Positions 23,829-32,602 are shown, numbered from the stretch's first letter. The stretch is 38,953 bases of DNA from an uncultured Clostridia bacterium (GCA_947253135.1 CAMXYS010000003.1:1-38953), one strand, 5' to 3'. Translations and numbers: made by a program. The notes: generated from the sequence alone by a model not told the origin.

Positions 23829-23906
23829 ATGCAGCTTAGAAGTTACCAATCATCTGATTGTGAAGAGCTGGCAGACTTGTTCTATCAGACTGTTCATAGC
23901 GTCTGA
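23829..23906 (+). pseudogene. Truncated GNAT acetyltransferase start
   Basis: ATG at 23829 with GAGGGAG just upstream. The 25 codons read MQLRSYQSSDCEELADLFYQ-TVHSV and then stop. This is the normal first strand and helix of a GNAT-family N-acetyltransferase (I/L-R-x-Y-x-x-x-D...LFYQTVHSV). The remaining 120 or more residues are missing, and no frame beyond continues the family. It is probably a deletion remnant. Confidence 0.6.
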
Positions 23907-24049
23907 CCCTGCCCTGTGATTCTGTGATTTTGTCTCCGTTGGGCTACTGGTTGGATCTTTTTGTGAATTTGTAATATGAGTAATCGGATGATAAAATCAG
24001 CAAGTAGGGAATGATGTCTCCCCCCGGATCAGACCGAAACCGCTTTTTC

Positions 24050-24097
24050 AAGCTGATGACTTCTACGACTTGTTTAGTAGAGGTTTCAGCTTTTTTT
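24050..24097 (+). terminator. Hairpin terminator within the decayed zone
   Basis: AAGCTGA...CTTCTAC pairs with GTAGAGG...TCAGCTT (one G-U and a small internal loop), followed by seven T (24091-24097). It lies just before the antiporter remnant and may end the transcript of the lost upstream gene. Confidence 0.65.
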
Positions 24098-24123
24098 ATG
24101 TTAAAAGTGAAAGGGTGGAGACC

Positions 24124-24992
24124 ATGTTGACCTCATTGGCACTTATCATAATTGTTGGTTTGTTTTTCTCGGGCTTGTGTAAAAAAGTACAGTTACCGGC
24201 TGCTTGTGAGCTGTTGGGCTGTGTCTTTTTTGCCTCGATCATCTTGGGCCTTTCCCGCCTTGAGAGTGCCTTGCTGGGATCCGTGATAGCCGCTGTTTCT
24301 CCTGCTGTTGTGGTCCCACGGATGACGGCCCTGATTGAAAGGAAATATGGTACGGATAAGGGGATCCCGCAGCTGATTTTGGCGGGAGCCTCCTGCGATG
24401 ATGTCTTTGTCATCGTCTTGTTTACCAGCTTCTTAGCCATGGCTCAAGGCAGCTCTGTTCAGGTTGTCGGACTACTCAAAATTCCAGTCTCTATCCTTAC
24501 AGGTATTTTAATCGGACTGATCACAGGTTATCTCTTATCCCTTTTGTTTGAGGTCGCTTATCGCAGGGGGCAGCACATCCGAAACAGCCTCAAGGTCATT
24601 TTAATTTTAGGGACTGCCTTTCTCCTCATGGCTGTGGAAGACCTGGCCTTAGGCTTTTATTCCGGCTTGTTGGCCGTGCTCAGCATGGCTGTCATGCTGA
24701 AAGCCAAAAGCAGCCAATTTGTCGCCGGAAGACTTTCAGAAAAGCTTGGCAAAATTTGGTTGGCTGCTGAGGTGGTTTTGTTTGTCTTAGTAGGGGCTGC
24801 CGTCGATGTCAGCTACAGCTTACAGGCAGGCCTGCCTGCTATCGGGCTGATCCTTTTGGCGTTGGCCTGCCTTGTGGCCAGACGATCCTGTCTTTGGCTG
24901 TCTTGTCCATCCTCATCACAGCGCCATTGGGTGCCTTTGCCATCGACCGGACCTATCCGGTTACTCTGAGAGCAGCGGGAGAAGTGAATTGA
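24124..24992 (+). pseudogene. Cation:proton antiporter with internal deletions
   Basis: A CPA-type Na+(K+)/H+ antiporter that is no longer complete. The ATG at 24124 has GGGTGGAG upstream and starts MLTSLALIIIVGLFFSGLCK. The well-conserved core is present: AAVSPAVVVPRMTALIERKYG, ILAGASCDDVFVIVLFTSFL and LFVLVGAAVDVSYSL. Full-length relatives have about 390 residues. Here roughly 50-70 residues are missing after position 35, and roughly 60 before the C-terminus. At the second junction (about 24860-24885) frame zero becomes nonsense (ARRSCLWLSCPSSSQ), while another frame carries the real end, GQTILSLAVLSILITAPLGA, to 24992. Function is probably lost. The extent of the deletions is judged from memory of the family. 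Confidence 0.7.
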
Positions 24993-25082
24993 TGGGTTGA
25001 AGACCTTAATTGCCGGTGCTGTCCATTCAAAAATGCCTTATAGTCCGCTTAAAGGCCGCCTTTTTCAAAAAACAAACCGAGA

Positions 25083-25131
25083 TCAACAGAACGGATGTCA
25101 AGATGTACAATAGAATGCACAATACATTCTA
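25083..25131 (+). promoter_or_regulatory. Promoter with inverted repeat, hydroxyacyl-CoA dehydrogenase gene
   Basis: TCAACA (25083-25088) and TACAAT (25106-25111) are 17 bp apart. The perfect inverted repeat TAGAATG-N7-CATTCTA (25111-25131) covers the end of the -10 and the expected start of transcription. That is where a repressor would sit. Confidence 0.45.
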
Positions 25132-25150
25132 GAAAGTTGAGGAGATATTT

Positions 25151-26125
25151 ATGGAGTTTAACAAAGTAGTCATATTAGGTGGCGGTGTCTTAGGCTCACA
25201 GATTGCTTTAATGTGTGCCTATACCGGCCATGACACGACCATCTGGTTACGCAGTGAAGGGTCAATCGGAAGAACAGAACCGAAGGTTGAGCGTTACAGC
25301 CAATTGATGTTGGAAGATTTGAACAAGGCTCGTAGCCTCTTGGACAATCCTATGGGAGCTTACCTCTATCCGCGCGGCCTGATCCGTGACTGGTCCGGGG
25401 CTGATGAGTGTGAAATCGACCGCCTACTGGTTGAAGCTAAACGAAATTTCTCCGAGAAGTTGCACCTGGAGCTGGATTTAGAAAAAGCCCTAGCCGGCGC
25501 AGATATTGTAATTGAGTCGATGGCTGAGAATCCTCAGGCCAAGATTGAAATGTATCAGAAGATCCGTGACTTGCTGGATGAAAAGACCATCCTCTGCACA
25601 AATTCTTCAACCCTACTGCCTTCAACATTTGCCGAAGAGACAGGGCGTCCGGAAAAATATATGGCTTTGCACTTTGCCAACGAAATTTGGAAGCACAATA
25701 CGGCTGAAGTCATGGGGCATTCAGGGACTGACAGTCAAGTCTACGAGACAGTAGTCCGCTTTGCCAATGAGATCAACATGGTGCCGATCAAACTCTACAA
25801 GGAGCAGCCGGCTTATGTCCTAAACTCACTGTTGGTTCCCCTGCTTGATGCAGCGCAAATGCTTTGGGGCAAGGGTGTATCTGATGTCGAAACCATCGAT
25901 CTGACTTGGCGATTGGCCACCGGCGCGCCAGCTGGCCCTTTCCAAATCATGGACGTAGTCGGCCTTGAGACGGTTTATAACATCCGCATGATGCAACCAG
26001 ATGTCAATGATCCAAAATCTTTAAATCACAAGATTATGATGTTGCTCAAAGAAAAAATCGACCGGGGGGAAACCGGTGTCAATGTCGGCAAGGGCTTTTA
26101 TGACTACACGGAGGGATCTAAGTAA
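25151..26125 (+). CDS. 3-hydroxyacyl-CoA dehydrogenase (NAD-binding)
   Basis: A 324-residue soluble dehydrogenase that interconverts 3-hydroxyacyl-CoA and 3-oxoacyl-CoA, as in butyrate-type fermentation or fatty acid degradation. The N-terminal Rossmann domain has VVILGGGVLGSQIALMCAYT. The catalytic residues are recognisable as S in CTNSSTLLPS, H in MALHFANEIWKHNTAEV, and N in YVLNSLLVPLLDAA. The C-terminal helical domain ends with the family's GVNVGKGFYDY motif. It is slightly longer than a typical 3-hydroxybutyryl-CoA dehydrogenase (about 280), with an insert of about 40 residues after the first strand-helix unit. Crotonase and thiolase partners are absent, so the pathway is not shown. GAGGAG lies 7 bp upstream. 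It is monocistronic, with its own promoter and terminator. Confidence 0.88.
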   Translation: MEFNKVVILGGGVLGSQIALMCAYTGHDTTIWLRSEGSIGRTEPKVERYSQLMLEDLNKARSLLDNPMGAYLYPRGLIRDWSGADECEIDRLLVEAKRNFSEKLHLELDLEKALAGADIVIESMAENPQAKIEMYQKIRDLLDEKTILCTNSSTLLPSTFAEETGRPEKYMALHFANEIWKHNTAEVMGHSGTDSQVYETVVRFANEINMVPIKLYKEQPAYVLNSLLVPLLDAAQMLWGKGVSDVETIDLTWRLATGAPAGPFQIMDVVGLETVYNIRMMQPDVNDPKSLNHKIMMLLKEKIDRGETGVNVGKGFYDYTEGSK

Positions 26126-26156
26126 GGGACATCTGATATAAGATTTCCCTTTCAAG

Positions 26157-26190
26157 AGGAGCTGCTCGACATAGGCGACAGCTCCTTTTT
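26157..26190 (+). terminator. Terminator after the dehydrogenase gene
   Basis: AGGAGCTG (26157-26164) pairs with CAGCTCCT (26179-26186), followed by TTTT. Confidence 0.85.
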
Positions 26191-26259
26191 GTTTTGCCTG
26201 AAAGATCTAGCAAGCTCTTTTTGTTAACAAAATCGTCTAAAAAGAATTCATGAAAGATA

Positions 26260-26319
26260 TTGAACGATGTTCAGAAAGTTGCTAGGATAGTAAAAGCTTC
26301 AAAAAATGAACACTGTTCA
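26260..26319 (+). promoter_or_regulatory. Promoter with two TetR-type operators
   Basis: TTGAAC (26260-26265) and TAGGAT (26283-26288) are 17 bp apart. Two palindromes of the form TGAAC-N3-GTTCA lie at 26261-26273, on the -35, and at 26307-26319, just after the expected start site. Their starts are 46 bp apart. The arrangement fits autorepression by the TetR protein encoded 23 bp downstream. Confidence 0.65.
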
Positions 26320-26341
26320 GATTGGCTGAAGGAGGTTTTTC

Positions 26342-26938
26342 TTGAGTTTAAAACAGGGCAAAAAAGCGAAGGAAGATAAAATTATGGAAGTTGCCGTTGC
26401 CTCCTTTCGGAATAAGGGCATCGAAGAGACCTCGATCAGAGACATTATGGACGGGACTGACTTTGGCTTAGGCACTTTCTACCTATATTTTAAAGATAAA
26501 AAAGATTTAGAAGAGAAGATTGTCTCCGATTTTGTTGTTGATTTATTCCACGAGGCGGAGGGCCGTTGCGAAAGTAGTTCTAACGTCGACCGTTATATTT
26601 CTTTTATCAATTACATCATTACTGATCTGGAAAAAGCCCCCATGGAGCTGAATTTGATCTTGAGAAACCTCAACTGGGCTCTATACGGCAAGATCGAGAG
26701 TGATGTTCGATTTAAGGAGACAGACACAGCTTTAAAGTTTGTTTTGAATAAAAATGCTTCCCTATTTCCGGGAGAATATTCAGAAGCTGAGCAGCTGTTT
26801 ATTTTGTACTTGATGATGCAACTGGTCCTCTCGACTTGTAAGTCGGCTCTGCAGCCCGATTCACCTCTGACGATTGAACAGATGAAGGCTGTTTTGTTAA
26901 AGATTGTCAACAGCTTTTTAGAGAGTGTGAGGGAGTAG
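26342..26938 (+). CDS. TetR/AcrR-family repressor
   Basis: A 198-residue regulator. The HTH lies in residues 10-55 (EVAVASFRNKGIEETSIRDI, then GLGTFYLYFKDKKDLEEKI). The rest is a helical ligand-binding domain of normal length. The start is a TTG at 26342, supported by AAGGAGG at the right distance (26329-26335). The first internal ATG (26384) would cut into the HTH. It is followed after 3 bp by an MMPL transporter, and then by a heptad-repeat exported protein. It probably represses this operon through the two palindromes in its promoter. The inducer is unknown. Confidence 0.9.
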   Translation: MSLKQGKKAKEDKIMEVAVASFRNKGIEETSIRDIMDGTDFGLGTFYLYFKDKKDLEEKIVSDFVVDLFHEAEGRCESSSNVDRYISFINYIITDLEKAPMELNLILRNLNWALYGKIESDVRFKETDTALKFVLNKNASLFPGEYSEAEQLFILYLMMQLVLSTCKSALQPDSPLTIEQMKAVLLKIVNSFLESVRE

Positions 26939-26941
26939 GCT

Positions 26942-29029
26942 ATGAAGAAATCTGCCAATTTTATTTGCCGTCACCCTCGGCTGGTCCTGGTTGTCATGAC
27001 CTTGTTGCTGATTCCATCTTTCATTGGTTACCGCCACACAAATGTCAACTACGACATTCTGACTTACCTGCCTCAGGACCTGAAGTCGACAAAAGGCCAG
27101 GCCATCTTGGACGAGGATTTCAAAAATGCGGCCACCGGCATGCTCGTCTTGGAGGGGTCAGACCGTGAAGCAGAAGCGCTCAGGCAGGAAATCCTCAAGT
27201 TCGACGGTGTTGAAGATGTGATTTCCAAGAGCTCCGTCGTCGGCAGCATGGTGCCGAAAGAACTCTTGCCGGATGATCTGCAGGACGTCTTCTACGGAAA
27301 TGATTCAACTTTGATGCTGGTCAAATTCAAGAATTCTTCCTCTTCCTTTCAGACGATGACCACCATTGAGCAGATCAAGGATTTACAGTCCGGTAACCAA
27401 TACTTGAGCGGTATATCCGCCTTGGTTAAGGACACAAAGGACGTCATTGATAAGGAAACCCCGATTTACGTAGCTCTGGCAGTCATTCTGGCCCTGATCA
27501 TGTTGTCTTTAACCAACGAGTCGACGGTGATTCCCTTTGTTTTTCTCCTGACCATCGGCTATGCCATCACCTATAATTTTGGCACGAATGTGTTTTTGGG
27601 AGAAATTTCCTACATCACCAAGGCAATTGCGGCCACTTTGCAGCTGGCCGTTACCATGGACTATTCCATCTTTCTTTACCATCGCTATGTAGAGGAAAAG
27701 CAGTTCACGGACAACATCAATGAGGCCATGGCGATTGCTATCCACAGGACGGTTTCCGCCCTGTTTGCCTCATCGCTCACCACCTTTGCCGGCTTTGGCA
27801 CCCTGATCCTGATGCAACTGGGGCTGGGCAAGGATATCGGTCTGGTCATGAGTAAGGGTGTTGTGATCGGCCTGCTGACGACCGTCATCGTGTTGCCCCC
27901 CTTCCTTTTGGTCACGGAGAAACTGGTTAACCGCTATAATCATAAGGTTTTGTTACCTTCTTTTCACCGCTTGTCTGATTTTAACATCCGACACAAACGG
28001 ACTATATTTGCGGTCTTTCTGTTGCTCTTTGTTCCGGCCGTCTTCGGATCCTTAAATACCGAGGTCTACTACAATCTGGACCGGTCTTTGCCGCCTGACC
28101 TGGATTCGATTGTAGCCTTGAACAAGTTAAAAGAAGATTACAACATGGCTACTAACCACTTCGTCGTCGTCAAAGATGACCTCTCCAACACAGAGCTGAC
28201 GAACCTCATTGCTGATCTTGAGGATGTCGACGGCATCAATTCGGTGGTGAGTGACCAGTCCTTGACGGGGCTGGGTCTCCCGTCAGACTTCATGCCGGAT
28301 AAACTGAGGGAAAACTTTTCTGCGGCCGGCTATAAGTTGCTGATGGTTAATTCAGAGTACCAGACCGCTTCTGACGAGGTGAGTCATCAGATTGCTGAAA
28401 TGAGGGCGATTATTGACCACTATGACAAGGAGGGGTATCTGACGGGTGAGGCGGTTTTGACAGACGATCTGACGGTAATTTCAGACCATGACTTCAAATT
28501 AGTCAGCCTGGTATCGACTGCAATTGTCTTTTTAATCATAGCCTTGGTCTACAAATCTTTTGCCCTCCCGGTCGTCCTGATCGCAGCCATCGAGTTGGCC
28601 ATCCAGATCAATATGGGCATTCCCTACTACTTGAATCAGACCATCCCCTTTGTCACCTCCATCATTATTGGGGTGGTGCAACTGGGCTCAACCATTGACT
28701 ATTCGATCTTACTGACGGACCGATTCCTGGCTGAATACAAGCTGCGGGGCGAAGTGGAGCCGGCCCTACAGATTGCGACGCGAGAGACTTCTAAATCCAT
28801 CGTGAGTTCCGCCCTTTCCTTCATGGCGGCGACAGTTGGCGTTGGTCTCTTCTCCAGGATTGAGATCGTATCCACCATCTGTTTGTTCCTGGCGCGCGGG
28901 GCGGTTATCAGCATGGTCGTCATCATCTTGTTCCTGCCGGCCATCATCTCGGTTTGTTTTCCCTTTATCGAAAAGACGACTGCCGGATTGAAGAGGAGGA
29001 AATCTAAGCACAATGAGAACTACGCCTGA
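26942..29029 (+). CDS. MMPL/RND-superfamily transporter
   Basis: A 695-residue membrane transporter of the MMPL type, with the expected pseudo-twofold layout. One membrane helix (about 14-30) and a large outer loop (about 35-180) are followed by five helices (about 185-335). A second helix near 360 and a second outer loop (about 380-520) are followed by another five helices. The proton-relay regions TMDYSIFLYHRYVEE and STIDYSILLTDRFLAEY sit in helices 4 and 10, and both keep the D-Y pair typical of MMPL proteins. Members export lipids or lipophilic compounds. The length matches bacterial MMPL of Bacillota. It is third-frame close to the TetR gene (3 bp), and the heptad-repeat protein follows 107 bp downstream. 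Confidence 0.9.
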   Translation: MKKSANFICRHPRLVLVVMTLLLIPSFIGYRHTNVNYDILTYLPQDLKSTKGQAILDEDFKNAATGMLVLEGSDREAEALRQEILKFDGVEDVISKSSVVGSMVPKELLPDDLQDVFYGNDSTLMLVKFKNSSSSFQTMTTIEQIKDLQSGNQYLSGISALVKDTKDVIDKETPIYVALAVILALIMLSLTNESTVIPFVFLLTIGYAITYNFGTNVFLGEISYITKAIAATLQLAVTMDYSIFLYHRYVEEKQFTDNINEAMAIAIHRTVSALFASSLTTFAGFGTLILMQLGLGKDIGLVMSKGVVIGLLTTVIVLPPFLLVTEKLVNRYNHKVLLPSFHRLSDFNIRHKRTIFAVFLLLFVPAVFGSLNTEVYYNLDRSLPPDLDSIVALNKLKEDYNMATNHFVVVKDDLSNTELTNLIADLEDVDGINSVVSDQSLTGLGLPSDFMPDKLRENFSAAGYKLLMVNSEYQTASDEVSHQIAEMRAIIDHYDKEGYLTGEAVLTDDLTVISDHDFKLVSLVSTAIVFLIIALVYKSFALPVVLIAAIELAIQINMGIPYYLNQTIPFVTSIIIGVVQLGSTIDYSILLTDRFLAEYKLRGEVEPALQIATRETSKSIVSSALSFMAATVGVGLFSRIEIVSTICLFLARGAVISMVVIILFLPAIISVCFPFIEKTTAGLKRRKSKHNENYA

Positions 29030-29136
29030 TTAGAACGTGCACAACATCGAGCGGATGGCCGACGTCATCAGACAAGCAACACCTGATGTTTAGTCAGTAT
29101 AAATGTTGCGGGAAGATCTAACCCAGGAGGGTCAAA

Positions 29137-31587
29137 ATGAAAAAAGAATGGAAAAAAATGTTAACCCTTGGCCTCGTAGCAACTCTGGTAGTTGCCAATG
29201 TCTTTCCGACCAAGGCGGTTGTGATTAACAAGAGTGAAACAGTTTACCGGGTCAAAGAGGGCGATGACATTACCGACCAGGTCGTCTCGGTTTGGCTGAA
29301 TTCAGATGAGCCGATTAAAGGCAAGGACCAGACCAACTTGCAGGAGATTAAAGATCTGAGGACGGACGAGGCCATAGCCACACATGACGGATACATCGAC
29401 TGGCAGGAGGAAACGCACGACATCTACTACCAGGGTCAAAGTGATAAGGAGGTTCCTGTTGAGGTCAAGGTTGAGTACTACCTGGATGGAGAGAAGACGA
29501 GCAACCGGGAGCTGGCGGGTCAATCCGGGCACTTGAAGCTGGTCTTGTCAGCTGAAAATAAAAATTTCAGCGAGCAAAACATCGCCGGTCGAAAGACCAA
29601 GGTCTATGCTCCTTACGTGGTGGTCAGCGCCATGAATTTTAACGATGAGATGGCCACGGACGTCAAGGCACCGGATTCGAAGGTGGTCAAGGACGGCAAG
29701 AATGAACTCGTCACCACGCTTCTACTGCCCGGCATGCGGGAGAATTTTCAAAATATCTTCTCCGAAGACAAATTAGCCGACTTTAAGAGTCAGGCGATTA
29801 TTGAGATGGAGGTTAAAGATTACGAGCCGATTGAGTCCTACGTGTTGATCTCCAATGAGCTCTTTCAGAATGAGGCCAATCTCGCATCACTGGATGACCT
29901 ACAAGCGGGCATAGCCGGACTGGTGGACAATGGTCAGTTGTTGGTGGAGGCCTCCGGCAAATTGGCTGATGCTCAAAAACAACTGGGAGCAGGCATTGAG
30001 GAACTGAGCGACGGCACGGACAAGCTCCAGGCAGGTACACAGCTTTTGTATGATCAGTCCGGCCTCCTGGCAGATAAGGCAGGGGAGGCGCTTGGACAGC
30101 TGGAGCAAATCCCGGGCTATGCCGGCGAGTTGGCCAGGGGAGGTGCCGGTCTGGCGGCCGGTTTGGATTCTTACACTAATGGCGTAGGCCGACTTGCCGT
30201 CAGCGCGGAAAAATTGGAAGAGGGAGCGGAGACCATGGCCGGGAGTAGCCGAGAACTGGCCTCCGGTTTAGCTCGATTGAAAGAAGGAACCGGTCAGTTG
30301 CGGGCCGGCACGGCGCAACTGAGTGGGTTGGGTGCAGCCCAGGCCGCTTTGCTGGAACAAGGCCAGGCTTTGAAGTCGGGGACGGCAGCCCTGGCGAGCG
30401 GCGCCCAAGGACTGAAGGAGGGTGTGGAGCAAGCGGCCGGATCTGTTCAGCAGCTGTCTGACGGCAATGGTGCCTTTAATGCACAGCTACAAGGCCTAAA
30501 CGATCGAGTTCAGGCCCTCACCATACCGGATGTCAGCGGATTGGCCACTTTGGATGTGAGTGAACAGCTGACCACGATTGGAGACGGGGCCCAGACTTTA
30601 GCCGACAATACAGCGGATTTGCAGCAGGTGGTCGGCAGCCTGTCGATTGTGGCTGAAAGCCTCGAGGCTAAGGGGCTGTCAGAAGAGGCCGGGACGGTTC
30701 GGGGAGCGATTCAATCTCTGGGGGCGACGGCTCAGCAGGTGGGACAAACTGGGCAGGTCATCGGCCAGGCGGCACAGCAGACCGGTGAGCGCTTGGCACC
30801 TTTGAGTGATTTGAATGACAGTCTGGGTCAGTTGGGCCCCCTGGAGCAATTGAAGCCGGGCATGCAGGAACTGGCAGAAGCGGGTGAGCGGATTGATAAT
30901 AACCTCCAACAGGTGCCGGATCGCTTGGCTGAATTGAAACAGGGAGCCGGTCGACTCGCCTGGGGAGCTGCTTTCTTGGATTCAGCCGTCGGTACCGGGC
31001 TGGAAGCTTTGCAGGATCAGGTTGACCTGGAGGCTCTAGCCCGTTTGGGCACGGCTGTAGCAGACTTGGACGACGCCACCGGCCGTTTGCAGACAGGCTC
31101 TAAGCGTTTGAGTGAGGGTGCTGGACAAAGTCAAGCTGGTACTCGGGCTTTAGCAGTTGCACTAGAGGAATTGGATCGGTATTCGGCAGACTTAAATGGG
31201 GGAGCTAACAGCCTATCTGCCGGCTTACAAGAATTTGAGGCCAGGTCACAGCAGTTAGGTCAGCTCTCTCAGATCCAAGACCGGGGTATTGCACCGCTTC
31301 GCGCCGGTATTTCTGAGCTGAATAAAGGTGCCGGCAAGCTGAACACAGGTGCCGCCCGCCTGCAGGATGGTAGCCGGGAGATGAGCGAAGGCAGCGCCGA
31401 GTTTGCCGCCAAGATGGCTGAATATAAAGAGAAAGGCCTGGACCGGCTGGATGAAAAGACGGGCTCTCTGCTGGAGGCTAAGGATGTTTTAGATAAAATG
31501 CTGGACCTGGCCCGGGAGGACGCTTCCTTCAGTGGCAGCGGCAGGGGCTTTAATGCACAGTATAGGATTATTGAAAAAATAAAATAA
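29137..31587 (+). CDS. Exported heptad-repeat protein (YhgE/Pip-like)
   Basis: 816 residues with an N-terminal signal sequence or anchor (KKMLTLGLVATLVVANVFPT). A beta-rich region follows (about 30-250), then about 500 residues of X-X-X-L-X-X-G heptads such as LSDGTDKLQAGTQLL, LKEGTGQLRAGTAQLSG and LNKGAGKLNTGAARLQDGSR. The heptads form a long coiled rod. YhgE/Pip-family and MMPL-associated proteins carry such repeats outside the membrane. Unlike full YhgE, no C-terminal membrane domain is present, and the chain ends RGFNAQYRIIEKIK. AGGAGGG lies 7 bp before the ATG. Co-location with TetR and MMPL genes suggests a periplasm-like spacer or adaptor for the exporter. This is inference. Confidence 0.8.
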   Translation: MKKEWKKMLTLGLVATLVVANVFPTKAVVINKSETVYRVKEGDDITDQVVSVWLNSDEPIKGKDQTNLQEIKDLRTDEAIATHDGYIDWQEETHDIYYQGQSDKEVPVEVKVEYYLDGEKTSNRELAGQSGHLKLVLSAENKNFSEQNIAGRKTKVYAPYVVVSAMNFNDEMATDVKAPDSKVVKDGKNELVTTLLLPGMRENFQNIFSEDKLADFKSQAIIEMEVKDYEPIESYVLISNELFQNEANLASLDDLQAGIAGLVDNGQLLVEASGKLADAQKQLGAGIEELSDGTDKLQAGTQLLYDQSGLLADKAGEALGQLEQIPGYAGELARGGAGLAAGLDSYTNGVGRLAVSAEKLEEGAETMAGSSRELASGLARLKEGTGQLRAGTAQLSGLGAAQAALLEQGQALKSGTAALASGAQGLKEGVEQAAGSVQQLSDGNGAFNAQLQGLNDRVQALTIPDVSGLATLDVSEQLTTIGDGAQTLADNTADLQQVVGSLSIVAESLEAKGLSEEAGTVRGAIQSLGATAQQVGQTGQVIGQAAQQTGERLAPLSDLNDSLGQLGPLEQLKPGMQELAEAGERIDNNLQQVPDRLAELKQGAGRLAWGAAFLDSAVGTGLEALQDQVDLEALARLGTAVADLDDATGRLQTGSKRLSEGAGQSQAGTRALAVALEELDRYSADLNGGANSLSAGLQEFEARSQQLGQLSQIQDRGIAPLRAGISELNKGAGKLNTGAARLQDGSREMSEGSAEFAAKMAEYKEKGLDRLDEKTGSLLEAKDVLDKMLDLAREDASFSGSGRGFNAQYRIIEKIK

Positions 31588-31925
31588 ATCGGTCGAAACA
31601 GCGCTCTGATTTTCTTGAGAGCAGAAGACCATATTTTTGTAAAGAGAGGGGTTGGTGCCTTGGATATGACCGGCTCCTCTTGCTATTTTGAAAAGCTCAA
31701 ATGCTGCTCAGTTTCAGATCGTGCTGGGTGAGCTCTTGCTTAGAGCAAGTATCTTTTGACCGATCATCCACCTGTGACAAAATAGCAAACTGGGCATTTA
31801 TCTGCCTTCGCCTGTATTTTAGTCTCACTTTCCGAACTGCCTTCATCGCTATCTTCTCACACGGCTGTGATAGTGATCACCGGTTGCCTTTTCTTTATGA
31901 AAATCGTGGATCAGGTTAAGGTAAA

Positions 31926-31952
31926 TTTACACAAAGATTCACTTTGTGTAAA
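31926..31952. repeat. Perfect inverted repeat, 11-bp arms
   Basis: TTTACACAAAG (31926-31936) and CTTTGTGTAAA (31942-31952) are perfectly complementary around ATTCA. No T run follows, so it looks more like an operator or RNA hairpin than a terminator. Confidence 0.75.
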
Positions 31953-32049
31953 AACTACATTTGCTCTCAAATTTTGACGGCAGATCGACAGAAACCTTTA
32001 CATCTCCTAAATGTATAGCTTAATGATAAATATTTTTTTAAGCTTTTAC

Positions 32050-32055
32050 TATAAT
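32050..32055 (+). promoter_or_regulatory. Candidate -10 element for desulfoferrodoxin
   Basis: A perfect TATAAT within CTTTTACTATAATGAAC. No good -35 is seen at 17 bp. If it is used, the transcript has an untranslated leader of about 165 bases. Confidence 0.35.
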
Positions 32056-32227
32056 GAACATGACACTTTGCAGAAACCTTAAAAAAGAGGCTGAAGCGAA
32101 GGAAAACAACCCATTCGGGAAGTGGATGTCATCGTCTCTCTACACGAGTATGAGGGTAGTGGGACGGTAAATCAGACAGCATGGCCCTGCAATTGGCAGA
32201 GTCACAGCACAGAAAGAGAGAGAAAAA

Positions 32228-32602
32228 ATGGTATTTTACAAATGCGATGAGTGTGGCAACTTTATTACATTCTTGGGAGAAAAGGCAGCTACGCCGGCTT
32301 GTTGTGGTCAGCCCATGAAAGAGGTCGTTCCCAATACGACAGATGCGGCTCAGGAAAAGCACGTTCCGGTAGTCGCAATCGACGGTAATAAGGTCCGTGT
32401 CCGCGTTGGCTCGGTAGACCACCCCATGGAGGAAAAGCACTATATCACCTTTATTCTTTTAGAAACAAACCAGGGCTTCCAGAAAAAAGATCTGCATCCG
32501 GGCGAAGAACCCTGCGCTGAATTTGTCTTAGCAGAGGGTGAAAAAGCAGTCGCCGCTTATGAATACTGTAACCTGCACGGTTTTTGGAAGGCTGATTGCT
32601 GA
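32228..32602 (+). CDS. dfx: Desulfoferrodoxin / superoxide reductase
   Basis: A 124-residue two-centre iron protein that reduces superoxide to hydrogen peroxide without making oxygen, typical of anaerobes. Centre I (desulforedoxin-type FeS4) has C6, C9, C25 and C26 (CDECG and PACCGQPM). Centre II, the active site, has H45 (EKHVPVV), H65, H71, C114 and H117 (YCNLHGF). The glutamate-lysine pair E43-K44 near the iron is also kept. The spacing follows Desulfovibrio desulfoferrodoxin. The ribosome binding site is weak (GAGAGA). The gene stands alone. It would complement ferritin (1481-1993) in oxygen defence. Confidence 0.95.
   Translation: MVFYKCDECGNFITFLGEKAATPACCGQPMKEVVPNTTDAAQEKHVPVVAIDGNKVRVRVGSVDHPMEEKHYITFILLETNQGFQKKDLHPGEEPCAEFVLAEGEKAVAAYEYCNLHGFWKADC

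Larger units (their letters stand above)
31588..32227. other. 640-bp gene-free region before desulfoferrodoxin
   Basis: No convincing gene is seen on either strand. It contains a weak GCTCT/AGAGC hairpin (31603-31622), a perfect palindromic hairpin at 31926-31952, a TATAAT at 32050-32055, and a leader of about 165 bases before the desulfoferrodoxin start. Confidence 0.5.

Noticed and set aside
31701..31919. 72-codon open frame in the gap after the heptad protein
   Set aside because: It has no ribosome binding site, odd composition (many S, C, F) and no family, so it is treated as non-coding.
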